Source of the DNA: Glossina fuscipes
Lineage: Eukaryota > Arthropoda > Insecta > Diptera > Glossinidae
DNA: 64,000 nucleotides
Reading direction: 5' to 3'
NCBI RefSeq assembly: GCF_014805625.2
Contig: NW_023998464.1
Coordinates: 852,078-916,077, forward strand
Under the pieces are notes generated by a model. It was not told the origin of the DNA and made no database searches. It was given only the letters and a program-made list of their open reading frames with translations. The stretch's first letter is position 1; every line of letters begins with the position of its first letter. Position numbers and translations under genes: made by a program. This document shows positions 1 through 13,636 of the stretch, piece after piece.

Positions 1-779
1 TTGTAGTATTTACAAAAACTTTTATTTTGAAAATAGAAGAAATCAGCTGCGCCTGCCCCACATTGTAGAGGATGAGAATTGTCTTCTTTTAATTTCTTTG
101 TCTTTTTTTCGGTTAAACGGTGATGGGTATCAATGATTCGATAGTTAGTAAGGTTCCATTTTATTTATTTATTTAAGTACCATATCCTTGTTGTCATATT
201 ATTCCCATTGGATGACAATACCCTCTGCTACTTAGCGCATTTTTAATCGTAACGTTTACTTATTATCTTTTTAGATAGATTGTAAATAAAAACGAAAAAT
301 TTTTTTTTCATTCCGAACATTCTAAGCATGTGTTCTTTATATAAATTACGATTAATCTAGGGATTATTTTAATAACTGTAAAGTAAAAGCTAAATCGCAT
401 TTCTGTATTTCATCTGCTTTTACTGAGTGTTAATTATAAAACAAATACTAATTTATAATTTTCTTTCTTGTGTTACGATCATTTTTTTTTATCGGCTTAG
501 TGTGTGTGGGAGTGTGTCTTCAACTTTGGAAAGACATCTGTGTGTAACTCAGCAATTATTCATAGATTAAAACTGAAAAGAAAAGAATAAGTAAAACGTG
601 TTAGAAAAGTAATATAGGTATAAGTTAAACACACACAAACGTCTGTTCTTAAGAAAAAATTAAATCCGGTCTATTAATAGGATTGCGTTCTTATGTGAAC
701 AAAAAACGTAGTAACTAAGAAAGTTATATGCGTATGTCTCACATATGATGTACAAAAATAAGAAAAAGAGCAACAAAAC

Positions 780-1100
780 AAATAAGAAAGTCATATTCGG
801 TTGTGACCGGATTTTTTATACCCGTCACGTTTAGGGTAATAAAAGCGACAAAAAGAGTAAGAGAACTAAATTTTCATGCTCTATAATATGGAGTGGATGT
901 GGCTGATTTTTCCTATTTTCAAAATATAAGTTTTTCTTGCATGGACGTGTGGGCGTTGAAGGCGTGTCCTTGGAGGAGTTTAAGTCACTTCCAAATTCTT
1001 TCGTAAATTTGTAGACGATATGTTCACCATAGATAATACTCATCTGCGCAGGCAGAAAGATGGACTGGCGAACAAACATACATGTTTAGGTGTATTCCAA
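780..1100 (+). repeat. Dispersed repeat, GTGGGCGTG family (B)
   Basis: Contains a GTGGGCGTTGAAGGCGTGTC-like core followed by a 'caaattctttcgtaaatttgtag' type segment and a GGCAGAAAGATGGACTGG stretch. Related cores occur at 1380 and 14628. Such GTGGGCGTG / GGACAGACGGAC blocks are common non-coding repeats of flies. The family name is not known to me and the ends are approximate. Confidence 0.5.
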
Positions 1101-1129
1101 ACTTGAAAATGGCCAAGAATTCATATACC

Positions 1130-1650
1130 TTAAGGGGTGTTTGAAACGTGCTGCTACGCCTTATAAAAGTATTGAAAAAAAGTACACTTTGGTACTCCAC
1201 AATATTCGGTAGGCGTCCTCAATTTTTTCCATGTGTTTGTACAGGTACTACAGCATCGCCCATGGAACATGAGTTCAAATTTTTATACATTTATCTGGCA
1301 CAGTTTATGAGCAGCGAGCAAAAACCCAACGTTTTTATTTATTTGGAAAAAGAGAGGTGGCTTCAGTTTACGTGGTACTGTGGGCGTGTCCTTCGACCGA
1401 TTTGGCCCATTTTCAATACCAAACTGTGTGCAAGAGTGTTTCTGCCCAATTTGCAGTTGATTGCCTCTGCGGCTAAGAGAATGTTGACAACAGATATTAA
1501 TTACACAGGCGCACAGACGGACCTACATGCAGTATTTGATGATGTTCAAAAATATGTTTACCTTGTGGAATCTTTGAAGCCTCTTTTCGGTGGTTGCAAA
1601 GGTTTTGACAAGATGAATATACTCCTCATTCTTCGGTGATGGATATAATA
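1130..1650 (+). repeat. Dispersed repeat, GTGGGCGTG family (B), second copy
   Basis: Adjacent second copy, with GTGGGCGTGTCCTTCGACCG near 1381 and a CACAGACGGACCTACATG stretch near 1510. A 163-codon open frame (1148-1639) lies inside it. That frame has no recognisable domain and follows the repeat, so I do not treat it as a gene. Confidence 0.5.
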
Positions 1651-4014
1651 ACTTTATTAAAAATGTTTTATAGGCACTCTTGAATGCTTGCCCCGTGGAA
1701 TTAAATTTCAAAACACGTCTTCTTTATTAAAAGTTTCATTATATATTAATGATGGTTGTGCCGACGAGCCGCAACGAATGAATTAAATTTCAATATCTTT
1801 TGAGAGAAATCTTTCAGAGAGACACTTGAGTTTGTCAAATCATTGACTATGCAATGTTTAATATCACCGACTCTATCAAATAAGAAGAAGGCCAAACATC
1901 TGGTTACAACATGTTTCATTGTAATATACGGCGTTGTCCCCCAAAAATCGGTTTCATAACCACTTCTCGTGCGCAATATTCTGCGTTTGTTATGCAGGAG
2001 GTAGAAAATGTATAGCATTTTTTGTTTTTTTTTTTTTTTTTAATCTCAAAAGTACTTTTAGGTCCGCATTTTATGAAAATTTCTCAAAAGTAGTATATAT
2101 AATTTTTTTTTTGCTTCTAGAAAAATAAAATTAACAGTACAAATAAAGTAAAACTTGTTTATAAAAAACTGACGCATGAGTTTTTCTTTATATATTTCAA
2201 GAAGGAGGAGTACTACACTAGAACAACATTTAGTTGCGACGCGAAACTCCTCATGTTACACTTGTGTAGAAGGTATCACAAATATTTTTCACGTCTTATA
2301 TCTTATAAGCTTTTCAAAGCTTTTGCTTTACTAATTATATCAGTCTGTCATATAATTTCCACATCATTTGTGGCATGGATTTCGTTTCGCAAGAGCAGTT
2401 GAACACCAACCTTGCAAAAACCAAAGAAAAAGAGGGAAAAACTATATCGGAGTCTTAAAGCATACGCGGCGAACTGACCTGCAAAGGTGACGAACATACT
2501 TGTTAACTAATGTAGTCGGAAAAGTACATGTTCTTCTAAGACAGATGATGCCTCAATATTTCGCTTTTCTCCCTTGTGACGTGTGTGCAATAATGTATGA
2601 CGATACTGAGCACACCATCTTCGTCTGTGTTGCTTGGATTAACGGTGTAGTAAACCTATACACATCGCTTTGTATCGACATAATTTTTCGCAGCCTAGCA
2701 GAAGCGGTGATGAAAGGCATGGAAAATTGGAGCAGATGCATGTTCTTTCTTCTATCTACCTACTAAAAAATAGAAGCGAGCGTAATGCCAGATCATTTGT
2801 CCGTAACGGTTCATTCCACAGCTTCCCGATGGTTCGGTAAGAACGCTTGAGCCCATTAGCTGACAACGTCTTTGGAATACGCCGACTAAGAAAGCATGTG
2901 CTGACATACATTTGCACGCATGTCAAACGGCTTGCATTGCTTTATGCATAAAGTATAGTTTAATAAAGTCTTATCTTGTTTCAATAATAACTAGTGATAG
3001 ACTTAAAAAAAAAAAGAAAAAAATCAGCTCAAGACGAACACCACGAATATGACCACAATTCTTATGGGTTTATTCCGTTCTTTGCCAATTAATTAAAAAA
3101 TTTCATTAACATATGCAAAGGCAACTGTATCAAATGCTTGTTAACTGGTCTTTATGATGCACAAACGCGAAAGAGATGCAGCGAAAATGCCAAAGAGCAG
3201 TAGGTATTTGGCATTTTCAAAAAAGCAATTCATTCCGGCCCACATGAATTCTTTGATGACAGTTTTCGAAAATATAACAATTTAAAATTCTCCTTTGTGC
3301 TTGGGCATAATTAAATGCCTTTATATAAATGATTAAATGAAATGAAAGCCAGACATGTTGGCAGATTAAAAGCAAGTTGCGATAACGTTTTCATCGCAAT
3401 TCACTATTCAAAAAGACATACACGGGATGCTCGCTTTGCAAATTTCATTACCTTCTTCGATGTGTGTTAAGATAAATATTATCTACTTGTATTCATACTC
3501 ATAAAGTATCCGTGCAGGAAACTCATTATGGGAAATTTTTTGTTTAAGCAACGTTCTGTCAGATATGAAATTAAAACGAAAATTTTGATTTCATTTCCCG
3601 ACAAAGTGTCCCTAAGAGGTGAGTTTATATTTTCCAGCACATTCAATGGAAGATATGAACTGAAGTATTGTTGCTACACCATCAGTTTCGGCAATAATTT
3701 TATGGGTAAATTATGCAGAACTATTTGCATTCGCATTCAATCAAAAACTAGTTAATACAAGAGATTCTCTCGAAAGATTCGGCTTCGTTCGACATTAAAA
3801 CTGGTCAACAAACTGTCATAGTCTGTTCAATCAACAGCAATATACTTGCAAGGCCAACGCCCTGCATATACATGCTTACACGTTTATATGCTTTACTTGC
3901 ATACATGTGTACTCAGTTATTGTCTCAAGTTTAATTGAGCTGATATCCTTGAAAGCTTACTGTTGATAAAATATTTTATTAAAAATGTTCAAGTGTTTTA
4001 ATATTCCGTGCATA

Positions 4015-4056
4015 TTAAAAAAACAAAAAAAACAAAAAAAACAAACAAAAAAAATA
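4015..4056. repeat. A-rich simple repeat (AAAAAAAC)n
   Basis: Tandem units of seven or eight A followed by C, directly readable. It has no coding potential. Confidence 0.8.
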
Positions 4057-4679
4057 GAAAGAAAAATGCACACTTGACCTAAAACAAAAGCTAGTATTCT
4101 TATCAAATATTTTTATTTCCTAACAATAAGATTCAGTTTTTTAACAATTTTGTTTCAATTCAATTTTTATGACAATTTTAAGGGAGGGAAGAAGACGAGA
4201 AAAGAAAATGCTCAGTGCACCACGTTTACTTTCCGAGATTTGCTTTTTGCTTTTTGGTAACTTGAAGAACACTCAAAAACGAAATCACTTATTTTATATA
4301 TCCTAGTCACCCACCTGTGCTTTGTCTATGGCACGCTTACCAACAGAACGTATACTCAGTTTGCTGGCCCGTACAATGCATATAGGTTTACATTTTTTTG
4401 CTAGCTTGAAATGTTTATTTACTTTAGAGTCTGTTTTATTCAGAAATTTTCGTACAATAGCAAAAATTTATGCCAAACTTCCTTTGAAATTTTTTTAGAA
4501 TAAATATTTCAATATATTTGTGGAATAAATAAGAAGTTAATTTATATTGAATTTTCTCTTCCGTTCATGCCTTGCTTTTCTCTTGTTCGAAAATAAAATT
4601 AAAAGTACGTTTAACGTTTTACGCGTGACCCAATCGCTCCTTCCAATTTGTTTACTAGCATTACGATACAAAATTAACG

Positions 4680-4795
4680 ATAACACTTTCATTCCAATTT
4701 ATTTTCAATTTACTTTAACGCACATTCGCATGTTCTTCATCCAATCAGAAATAAGTTAGAAATAAATTGGAAATAAATTGGAAATGAGTTGGAAT
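4680..4795. repeat. Imperfect inverted repeat (TTCCAATTTATTT / AAATAAATTGGAA)
   Basis: The left arm (ATTCCAATTTATTTTC, about 4692-4707) and the right arm (AAATAAATTGGAAATAAATTGG, about 4762-4783) are complementary and could fold as a hairpin. The same ATTCCAATTTATTTCC motif occurs alone near 18123. It may be a remnant of a small inverted-repeat element. The function is unknown. Confidence 0.4.
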
Positions 4796-6840
4796 TAAGA
4801 TTACATCGGAAGGTGCAGGCGTTCTGAAATATCTTTACGAGATCGAAAGTTCTAGATGAAAATATGAAAGAATTGGCAGTGTCTCCTGAGGTTGTCTCAG
4901 TCCCTCCGTTTTTTTACTTCTTGAGTTATCAATCGAACAACAAGTGGTTGTGCCAAATTTCAGCATCTTATTTCCATTTTCGGATCTATGACAATTTCAC
5001 GAAGAAAGGGGATCGTCGGGTAAAAATAGGTACTTTGATTAGAGCTAAGTGAATCTAAGGTAATGAATAATAACGAGCCATCTCAGAAGTTTGGTGGTAT
5101 TTCTGCATCTTTTTCCTTTGTTTTTGGATTTATCGAATATAACTCGAGAAAGAAGAGATTTTCGCTAAGGTAAATTTATTGAGCTCTTCTTGAATGGCTT
5201 CACTTCAGATGTGCATGGACTGTTGTTATATTCTACACCTTATATTACGATCACCTACACTAGATCGACATTCGGTTAAATAAGATATCGAATATAATTT
5301 CATACTTCTCTCGGCTTACCGATCAACTTCCCCCACGCCACGGAGTGGTTTTAACGCTCCGGCTGCTAAACAGACTAAACAGTTTCTCAAATCTTGCCAA
5401 CCGAGCGATGTTTACGCTTTGACAGCTCGTGCAATGAGGAGAATAAAAACATTTTTTCCCTTCGCTAATGACTCTGTTTTTTAGTACGAAACGGCGTTGC
5501 CGGTTGTTTTTAAATCCGAGTCGACATTGAAATATACAGCTTCGAACCGGAATCATACCTGGTTTTTTCGCAAATTTCGAAGGTAAGCTCATAATCCTGA
5601 CTACTTTACATAAAGCTAACTTAAGTAAGTTTAAAGTTAAAACGAAAATAAAGAAAGGTTACGGTGCTCACATCATAGTATATAAACTTTTCAATTGGAT
5701 AGATATCAGCATAACACCCTTTAAATATAAACTGCTCGTTCAGTTACCAACGTCAGTAAGGCTAATGAATATCTCTCAGTGAGATGGTTCTTGGCATCAG
5801 CCGTTACAACTTTAGAGTCCATGTTCATAAATGTGTAAATCTGCTTAAATCGTTAAAAAACCAAATCATTTATTTTTGTAAAATAATGACATTTAAGTCT
5901 GGGCTTAAAGGATTCGTTTCAAGCCAAACATAAGACTGCTTTTCGTTTCTCTTTATTCACTTTTATTTTTAGCCAAGAATTATGACTTCCTCGCCTTATC
6001 TTTTTTATAGGAAGGAAAAAAATTGCCATTTGTTTAATGTCAACACAATTTCTCGTCCCTTTTCTGTTTTCTAAAATTATGCACACATTTACAAACCTAG
6101 ATATGAACATCGGTATACACACTTGTCTGTCGTTTGACCTGTGATAATATTGTTTTATTACCTAAATGTTTGACTTTATTTTTTGGTTTTGCTTTAATTC
6201 TTATATTGAATTTTCATAGTTATTACCGACCCTAACAAACACGTCATTATGCTTTTGGCTTGTATATTTCTGATTAATAGGAAATTGGGAAAAATAGGCA
6301 CGTTTAGCTGAATGCGCCTGTTCAATTATCCGCCTTTGATTGTTAAAATTATCACAACACCGCACAAGTTAGACGACTGATATTTGCCAGATATCTTCAT
6401 TATAGACAAGAAACCACATTACGGAATAAAGTCGATCCCAAGCCATCCCCAAAAACCGAAAAAGTACAATTTATAACCTAAGGTAGATAGCGATCTACAA
6501 TATACTGAGTTGGCATTTAAAAATATTGTCTGGAAGTGATTCTGATCGGCCAAAGGAAACCATTGACCATTGATGTAATACGGTACTTATATAATATTCA
6601 TAGTAGCTGTACCCGCATCAAACGGTCATTTGTGTGTGGTGGACATAGCAATGCGAGAGAGTGTATTAGTGAAGTTATTTATCTTTGAAGAAAAAAGTAG
6701 ATAGCTTCAACGCAATGACAACATATATATTTACTAGAATTTCCAATGAAATTTTCTAGGTTTTACCCCGAAAATAGCAATCGTATGTAGTATCGTATAT
6801 AAAAAATAAAGTGAATTTTTTTTAAACGAAAAATCTTCAT

Positions 6841-7135
6841 TTATACTTCCAAACTTCTTAGTGTCATTGCTTTTGTTAGCCTCAAATAAGATTCCTTATT
6901 AACAGTTTGGTTTGGCGAAGGAAATTTATCATACATAACATCGCGACAGTCAAAAAGAAAGTCAATACGACCTTGATTTTTAAATTGCTCTTGGTTCAAT
7001 TTTCGTACGATATTCGTTCGATTGATCAATTGTTTCTGTGTTATATGCATAGATGCAAGACTCATCTCACGTAATAATCGGTTTCATGACGTCGCCACAT
7101 ATTGTCAAAGGCTGGACTGCTAACCCACCAAAAAA
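6841..7135 (-). mobile_element. Mariner transposase remnant (catalytic core part)
   Basis: The minus-strand translation shows a first-aspartate block reading DESCIYAYNTET near 7055, in a different frame from the next block. That next block reads FDCRDVMYDKF and then NQTVNKESYL, close to 6900-6960. These match the mariner-family order DESW(I/V)..Y.PE, FFD.RG..H.EF and GQTVN.E.YL (family knowledge). There are stops and frameshifts between the blocks, and the second and third catalytic acids are missing. This is a dead fragment of a DD34D transposase. The 74-codon frame 6841-7065 is its longest open piece. Confidence 0.75.
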
Positions 7136-7334
7136 AAAAACACATTTCAAAATTTCATTGTGCCAGCAAAAGCTCTTGTTCATGGTCCTATATTTGACGC
7201 TCTGTATCTAATAGATTGTATCAAATAGTTTCGTATCTGTTTCAATCGATCATTTAACACAATTTATCCCCATTTTTACCTCTCACTCTGCTTCATTTTA
7301 TAATTCTGTGGAAGCTTTTGATCCGATTGAGATG

Positions 7335-7440
7335 ATTTTCTAAGTGGACTGTCAGACAGACATACATGGTTAAATTGATTTCGTTATGCATGCTGGTCAG
7401 GAATATACGGATCTAACTTATTATAATGTGGTTCCCGTAA
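7335..7440 (+). repeat. Dispersed repeat fragment (B family tail)
   Basis: GTCAGACAGACATACATGG followed by a 'ttaaattgatt ... gctggtcaggaatatacgga' segment, which parallels 'gacggacatg ... gttgatcaagaatatatat' near 14758-14815. It is a short diverged copy. Confidence 0.4.
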
Positions 7441-10071
7441 AAACTAAGTCATTTTATGTTAAATTTTTTTTAAAAATACTGCTTTAATATTCGAAAAGCA
7501 CCATTTTTCATATTAGTATACAACAATTCACATGTTGGATGCCTAAGGTTCGCCTTATAGATGGCATATGCTTATGTGATTTATACATTTTAATATAAAT
7601 TTAGCGCCATTTGCATATTCGTTTGCGCTTAGGTAGCTTTAACCGCATTCTACATATAATGGAAATTTGCTCAATGAATGGAATGGAAATTTTACTTTCT
7701 CTTCTTCAGAATGTTGCGTTTTTATTATAAAATTCATTTGTATTTATAAATTGGTTTTGTCACCACTGGTCATTGGCAGCGTTATAAACATTTAATCAAA
7801 AATTTTGATTAAAAAAATGCAGTAATCAAGTCCCAGATATTAATTTTATAACAAAAGGGATAAAATAACCACAGGACGTACGTACGTAAAGTTATATTAT
7901 GATGAAATTTTCAAATGCATTTCAGAATTTTTTGTGCTTATTCGATCATATTGTAGAAAAATAGTTGTACATTTGATTTTAGAATGCAACAGAGGTTGTT
8001 TCCCGCAAATAGTCTCAACAATAATCATTATATACTAACGTGTGCAAACATCAAAACACTCTACCTTTGAATAGAAAATGAAATAATAGTGTAGTTTGGC
8101 TAAAATTACATTAACCAGCTGTTCCTTCAACATCTTAAACTGCAGTATCGTATCTTCATTACCTAACTCAGTAGCTGTGATCCTTTTGAACCTCCTTTCG
8201 ATAATAACTGGAGCTGAATTTCGAAGTAGTAGTGGACCTCAATGATTCAATGAATCATCCCGACGACGCATTTCTCCAAAATGATTTGAGCATCATTAAC
8301 TTACTTTGTCTTCCTTCGGCACGCATTTTGCCCGCGTTTCGATTCGTACAGCCATTTATCTGCAAGCTTCAGCGTAAAATTGCAAATGAGGGCAAGATAA
8401 CTCTTGAGCAATTGTCAATCTTGTTGCTTATTAAGATTTCTTCCACTGCAGACGCTGGGTAGGCATTTACCTTTTAACCTAAACATAGTATAGTTATTTA
8501 GGAAATCAAAAGATAAGAAAAAGATAAAGATTTTTCGTCAGGTCTCATTGAAGACTTTCATATTCCCTTCAAAGTCACGACGAATGAAGACTTCAAAGCA
8601 CTTTATTGCATTATATTTGCATGCCCTCGCATTCTATGCCTAATTTCGGAGTTACATTGTTAGCGTATGCGGCATTTGGGATTATCTACCATTATCCTTC
8701 AATAAGCTCTATCATTTCCCGCATCTATCAACTAAATCGCAGAGACTACGTCCAAAAGGTATAATAAAGGTTTGCCTTAAAGGTATTCGATTGCATTTTA
8801 CCTATCAGTGTCCTTCTATTCCTTAAGGATGTAGTGGAATTGTTAAACAATTCAAAACAAATAAGAAACGTCTATGCATCCTAAACAATTAATGGGAAAG
8901 ACAATATATTCAGTGCATAAAACATTTCGAATGTACTTTTTTGAAAAAACTTGCAAACTTGCTATGTGACCAACATTTTTCATCAGCAAGTTAAGTAGCA
9001 ATTTGCTGAGTTATCGCATAGAATTTTAAAGCAAAAGCTGTCCTCATTGTTAGCAATACTTTGGGGAGCTTTGCAAGCTGAACAAAGCGCTTGTCTTACA
9101 TTTCGTATTTCAAATAAGAAGCCATGCAAAGAAACTATCAAAATGTCCGCAAAGACTTACAAATGCAATTAAAAATGCCGTCATAGAAGCCGAAGAAGTT
9201 GTAGTTCATTTGCTTTGTTCTGCTCGACCTTCAACAGCAAAAGCATCCAACTAGAAAATTATCGTGGGAGTCTTGTAATGTCGACTCAAGAGATGAAGAT
9301 ATTTATTAGGTACGTACATTGTTAATAGTTACACATAGATTTATATTTTCTACATAGACGACATCATGGCGCGCTATTCACACGAAACTGTTTCTGTGTT
9401 AGTTTGAGAGTGCGCCTTAACAACAAATCCTACTAAAGCGCACATCCTTATTCGCAAGCATTTCTCAGTCCACACTATAATTATTGGAATGAACAAGTCC
9501 CCTACCGTAATATGTAAGTTGAGGGCAAGCCAGTTATTTAGCTCTTTGTAAAATATATCCCCTTTTTTTTAAGTTAAATAAAAGTATACGCGAGCAACGT
9601 TCAGAAGAACTTAAGATAGACCTCACCTCTCTTCACCACTCACTTCGATCTGCCGATTGAGTTGGGCGACAAGTCCCAGTTCGATCAATATCGAAGCCAA
9701 ACCGGATTAAACTTCATGAGAGAGTTCGCCTATTTACTTTCAAGCGCATAGACTAGTAAGAAGAGCTGGACTAACTGGACTTAACCACGCCACCAGATAA
9801 GTACCGCGTTTGTTCGCAACAGAGCAAACAGAGCGTCGTCAGGTGTTTCAATCATATATTTGACGATGTTTCACAACAGAAAAGGTCGAGTTTTTATGTC
9901 GACCTATAATAGTGGTTAAGCTAAGAACTCTTTTTGCCTATCCGAGACAAACGGACGGTCGAGGCAAAAAACTGAAAGAACAAAAATCGACAAAGACAGA
10001 CTTGATGCTAAGATTACGACGCCAGTTTTCTGAAATAGACTTGGGATAATTTCCATTGCTTATCTAAATCA

Positions 10072-10350
10072 TTGAAAGTGCATTTGTTGCAGCGCTTGAG
10101 CCATGAAATGAAGAGAAAACGCACGATTTTGCAGAAAAGGGACGATATTGTTTCATCACCAGCAGTCGTTTTGGTGATGATTAAGATCAAGGAGCGAAAG
10201 TTGAAGCTGCTTCATCCCGCACGCTTTTCACCACGTTTAGCTCCCACGAATTATTGTCTCCTTCTAAACTTGAAAAGATCGTTCGCTGTAAAGGATTTGC
10301 CTACAATGAAGTGGTAAAGCGTAGCGTTCGTTGCCTATTTTAAGGAGGTT
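10072..10350 (+). mobile_element. Mariner transposase remnant (C-terminal part)
   Basis: A plus-strand frame reads HPARFSPRLAPTNYCLLLNL and then, after a frame change, NEVVKR-like and FKEV residues. This matches the mariner C-terminal signature HPPYSPDLAP.DY.LFPNLK...NEEVK...YF (family knowledge). The catalytic Asp of SPDLAP is replaced by Arg, and no full frame exists, so the copy is dead. Confidence 0.7.
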
Positions 10351-10883
10351 GACAGCTCTTACCATTGTTTAAGAAGAGTATCGAGGAAAAGTTTTCTTTC
10401 TTTTTTTTCTCCGTATTGACCAGTCACAATGAGCGTTATACCTTAACAGAAAGACTTTATGTGGAGACAGGTTAGGCACTTATGGGATTAACAACGGAAG
10501 AATCCGCTTTTAAAATGCATTTTTATTACGTTTTTTTAAACTACGAGGTAAAATGAATCCAAGTTTTTGTCATATCCAGCGAGTTCTAAAAAACTTTTCA
10601 GATTAGGTTGACAGAAGCGAATAATTTGAGGATGAAATTCTTTCTCAATATTAACCAACCTAAGGGCTGCATATGTCTTTTCGTTATTTCTCATATACTT
10701 TTTAAAGGCTGACAACTTTCCGCTATTTGCTATTCTTCCATTAATTTAAGAATGAATTGAGAAATTACATAATTCTTCTAATGATATTTTAATGTTTACG
10801 CCAATGCTAACATGATTTTTCTCCATTATATTTGGATGATTTATGACTTATATGAAATGTGATATTTTTTATATTACTTTCAG

Positions 10884-11456
10884 GAATGCACGCTGGATAA
10901 AATGAAATCGATTGATACGTGGCTTTTCGAGCTAAATAAATTTGCATACTTTGACACCGGAGCCAATAAAAGTCCGCTGATGAATTGTCAGAAGGTAGTG
11001 GCCAGAGATCGTAAGTAGCGTTTTATTTAACAAAAATTGTGAAAGACAAATGACAAACAACGTGTTCTTGTTTGAACAACTGAACGAAATTTTTGTGTGA
11101 AATCTTCTTTCATAGCCAACACAAATAAAATGGTGACTGCTCGTTTCTGTCAGCTAAATACCGGCGATTCCGATGCTTGCGCTATATTGCAAGCAAAGCT
11201 GCGTTCAAGTTCAGAGGACAAAACTCAAACTATGCAAAATACCAATGGCAACAATTACAACAACAATGGTCGTCGTGGTGCAAAGCAAGCGACAGCTGAT
11301 GTAGAAGAACAATTTCACTGTTCTATTTGTACCACAGACAGCTGTAACGGCGTAACGAGCTTTAAGGTTAATAGGTTGTGGGGCGTTGCAAGCATTTCAT
11401 TATTTACATTGTTAAACAAAATAAATTGGCAGAAGAGTTTAAGTGAATTTTGTTGA
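10884..11456 (+). CDS. Ly6/uPAR three-finger protein gene 1 (5' exons not located)
   Basis: Two exons are readable, 10884-11010 and 11116-11456, joined by a 105 bp GT-AG intron (donor gtaagt, acceptor ttcatag) in phase 1. The joined frame gives ECTLDKM..., C5 in MNCQKVVARD, C6 in ARFC, C7 in SDAC, then HCSIC (C8, C9) and CNG (C10). That is the Ly6/uPAR C-terminal half. A hydrophobic stretch (LWGVASISLFTLL) after C10 would fit a GPI-anchor signal, but it is short and followed by a polar tail ending SLSEFC. Two features differ from the neighbours: a phase-0 intron just before the cysteine I take as C4, and an Asn/Gln-rich insert of about 40 residues between C7 and C8 (finger 3). The signal peptide and C1-C3 must be on upstream exons. 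The expected role is a secreted or membrane-anchored three-finger adaptor; ligand and substrate are unknown. Candidate AATAAA signals lie at 12212 and 12356. Confidence 0.8.
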
Positions 11457-12737
11457 AAGATTGCAATATTATTGCATAACTTTCTTATTTGATTTTTTAT
11501 ATCCACCACTCACACTCAGAGTACCTTAAGTTCCTTAAATGATTGCAACGCTTTGGAATACTCATCAAAGATTGAACAAAAACTGTGCATTAATGCAATG
11601 AGTGCATATAGTCTCTGTGTACGTCTGTGTATCGGTTAAAGTCACAACTAAGCCATCAAAAAATATTATCAAGAATATCGATATTGATATTTTTATACTT
11701 CTCCTCAAAGGAGATAAGGATTTTAAAGATGAAATAAATCGCATCGTAATAAAGGAAAATATGAAACTTAACTTAAACCCTACCTCTTGGATGCAAATAT
11801 GTTATGCTTACGTAAATCATCATCATAATGTTCTTCAATCAATATTTTCAGCAATTTCTTGCTAAAATTACGTAAATATCAAAAGTGTTACATGAACAAG
11901 ATGGCACGTTTTAAAGCAAAGCATCTTTGAATCTTTGGTTTAATTAAGTGTACGAAACTCTGTATTACTCCCGAGGTAGATATGTAAATGCAAACTTAAC
12001 TAAACGACGCAATGAGTTTCGAAAATCTTTTGCAAACAGAATATTTCTTCTTTGCTTGTCGACGTTCGTTTACATTTTAAAAACAACAAAAACAAACAAG
12101 TGGTTGATATCAAAAAGATTCGGTCTGATCGAATTTGTTATTTGGTTTTCATTTTGGCTTTATTTATATTTCATGTGACCCTGTATAATATATAAGCTTG
12201 TATGTGTGTATAATAAATCTTAGTAACTGTATAAATTTAAGACCTTATATAGAAAAAAAAAAAATAGAATAAGAAATTAGAAAAATAGTGAGCTAAAAAC
12301 TATTGTTGCTTATTAGATAAACACGATTTAAATGAAAGAATGTTTTATGAAACAAAATAAAAGTCATTATTACCATTGATGCAATAACAAATAGTTAGTC
12401 AACTATTCACTCATAAATACAAAAATTATGAAAAATAAATAAATGAATCAAAATAAAACAGAAAAAAAAGCAACGTAAAAACAACTCTCAATATGATCAT
12501 ATTTCAAATGACATTAAAAACAATTGTAATTTAATTAAATGAATTTTTTATCTTTAAACCATTTCTTCTTTGTAATTCTCAGAATTTTGACAATTTTTAC
12601 TTTAATTAATATGCAATGAAATAATTTACCGTTATTTTACTCTTAAGTGAATTGTCTGCAAAGAATGCTATGAAAAGTACTTGCCTTCAAAATAACTGCT
12701 AAGGAAAAGGAAAACAGGACAGAAAGAGGCCGACACA

Positions 12738-12783
12738 GAGAGAGAGAGAGAGAGACAGAGAGAGACAGAGAGAGAGATAGAGG
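12738..12783. repeat. GA microsatellite
   Basis: An imperfect (GA)n run interrupted by GACAGA units, directly readable. Confidence 0.85.
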
Positions 12784-13636
12784 GAGAACAAGTTGGTAAA
12801 ATCAAAAGTTAATAAGTTCATCTTCTTCTAAGTAGGAGGACGTAAGCATCAAAATGCCCCAAAATGCATAAAGATAGTAAAGCATCCTCCAAAGTAAACA
12901 TTTTTTGCACAATTTTTGAATACTACGCGGTTTACATTTCATTACTTGATTTAGAAAATTTGCGAATCGACAAGAATTTAAAAGGCATTACTTCGAGGAA
13001 AATAGAAGATCATGGATAGTACCCCTAAGTAGTCTTTTTCGTTGCTTTTTAACGATCTCTTTGCTAAAGGAACTGGAATAAGTAAAATGGGAGGGTATGG
13101 ATGGTATTTACACCACTTTAACTTTATTTTAATCCCTTCATTAATCATGCCCTAACAGTTGATCTCTGAAACAGAAAGAGAGGGTGTGAGGGTGGGATTT
13201 ATAACAATCAACTTAGATTTCGCTAAAGTCAAGGAAAACTTTTGATTTGCGAAAGCAAAATCGAGATCAGAACATCATGCATAATAGCAAAAATCGAAAT
13301 AAGTCTATATTAAAATCAGGCACCTGAGTGAGTGAGTACGAAAGGCTATATTGAGATATACTTTTCATTTATGGGCAGTGTAAACTTTTTAGAACATTAC
13401 GACCGCACACCTAACTTCTAAGGTAAGCTAAGTCATTTTTCACGCCCACCATTTTAATATATACTATATTATATACTGTATTATACATTATAGGGATCCG
13501 TTTTCATTTTTCATACACTTTTTGCACAAATATTTGTAAATAGCTAAAGTAAGCAAGAAGACTCCCTTAAAGTAAACATACTCCTTATCAGTAAGAGCAG
13601 CGGAATGGACTTGAGTATGTCTGTTTGCCTCTCCTA

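Larger units (their letters stand above)
1..10883. other. Gene-poor flank with repeats
   Basis: I see no confidently supported protein-coding gene here. The stretch is AT-rich and holds dispersed repeats (about 780-1650 and 7335-7440), two mariner remnants (about 6841-7135 and 10072-10350), an A-rich simple repeat near 4020 and a partly self-complementary segment near 4680-4795. The open frames present are short, have no domain I recognise and mostly lie in repeats. The missing 5' exons of the Ly6 gene at 10884-11456 should be in or beyond this stretch, but I could not locate them with confidence. Confidence 0.6.

Noticed and set aside
1148..1639. 163-codon plus-strand ORF
   Set aside because: It lies across a B-family dispersed repeat, has no domain, and the repeat explains the sequence.
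2500..2766. CDVCAIMYDD-type cysteine stretch as the missing 5' exon of Ly6 gene 1
   Set aside because: The Cys spacing is only loosely similar, the acceptor is poor, and it lies 8 kb upstream with no leader exon in phase.
4208..4256. Short leader-like ATG frame with a phase-1 GTAACT donor (MLSAPRLLSEICFLLF) as signal exon of Ly6 gene 1
   Set aside because: The hydrophobic core is too short and no intermediate C1-C3 exon was found to link it.
8584..8643. Leader-like peptide MKTSKHFIALYLHALAFYA
   Set aside because: It ends in a stop codon with no donor before it, so it cannot be a spliced signal exon.
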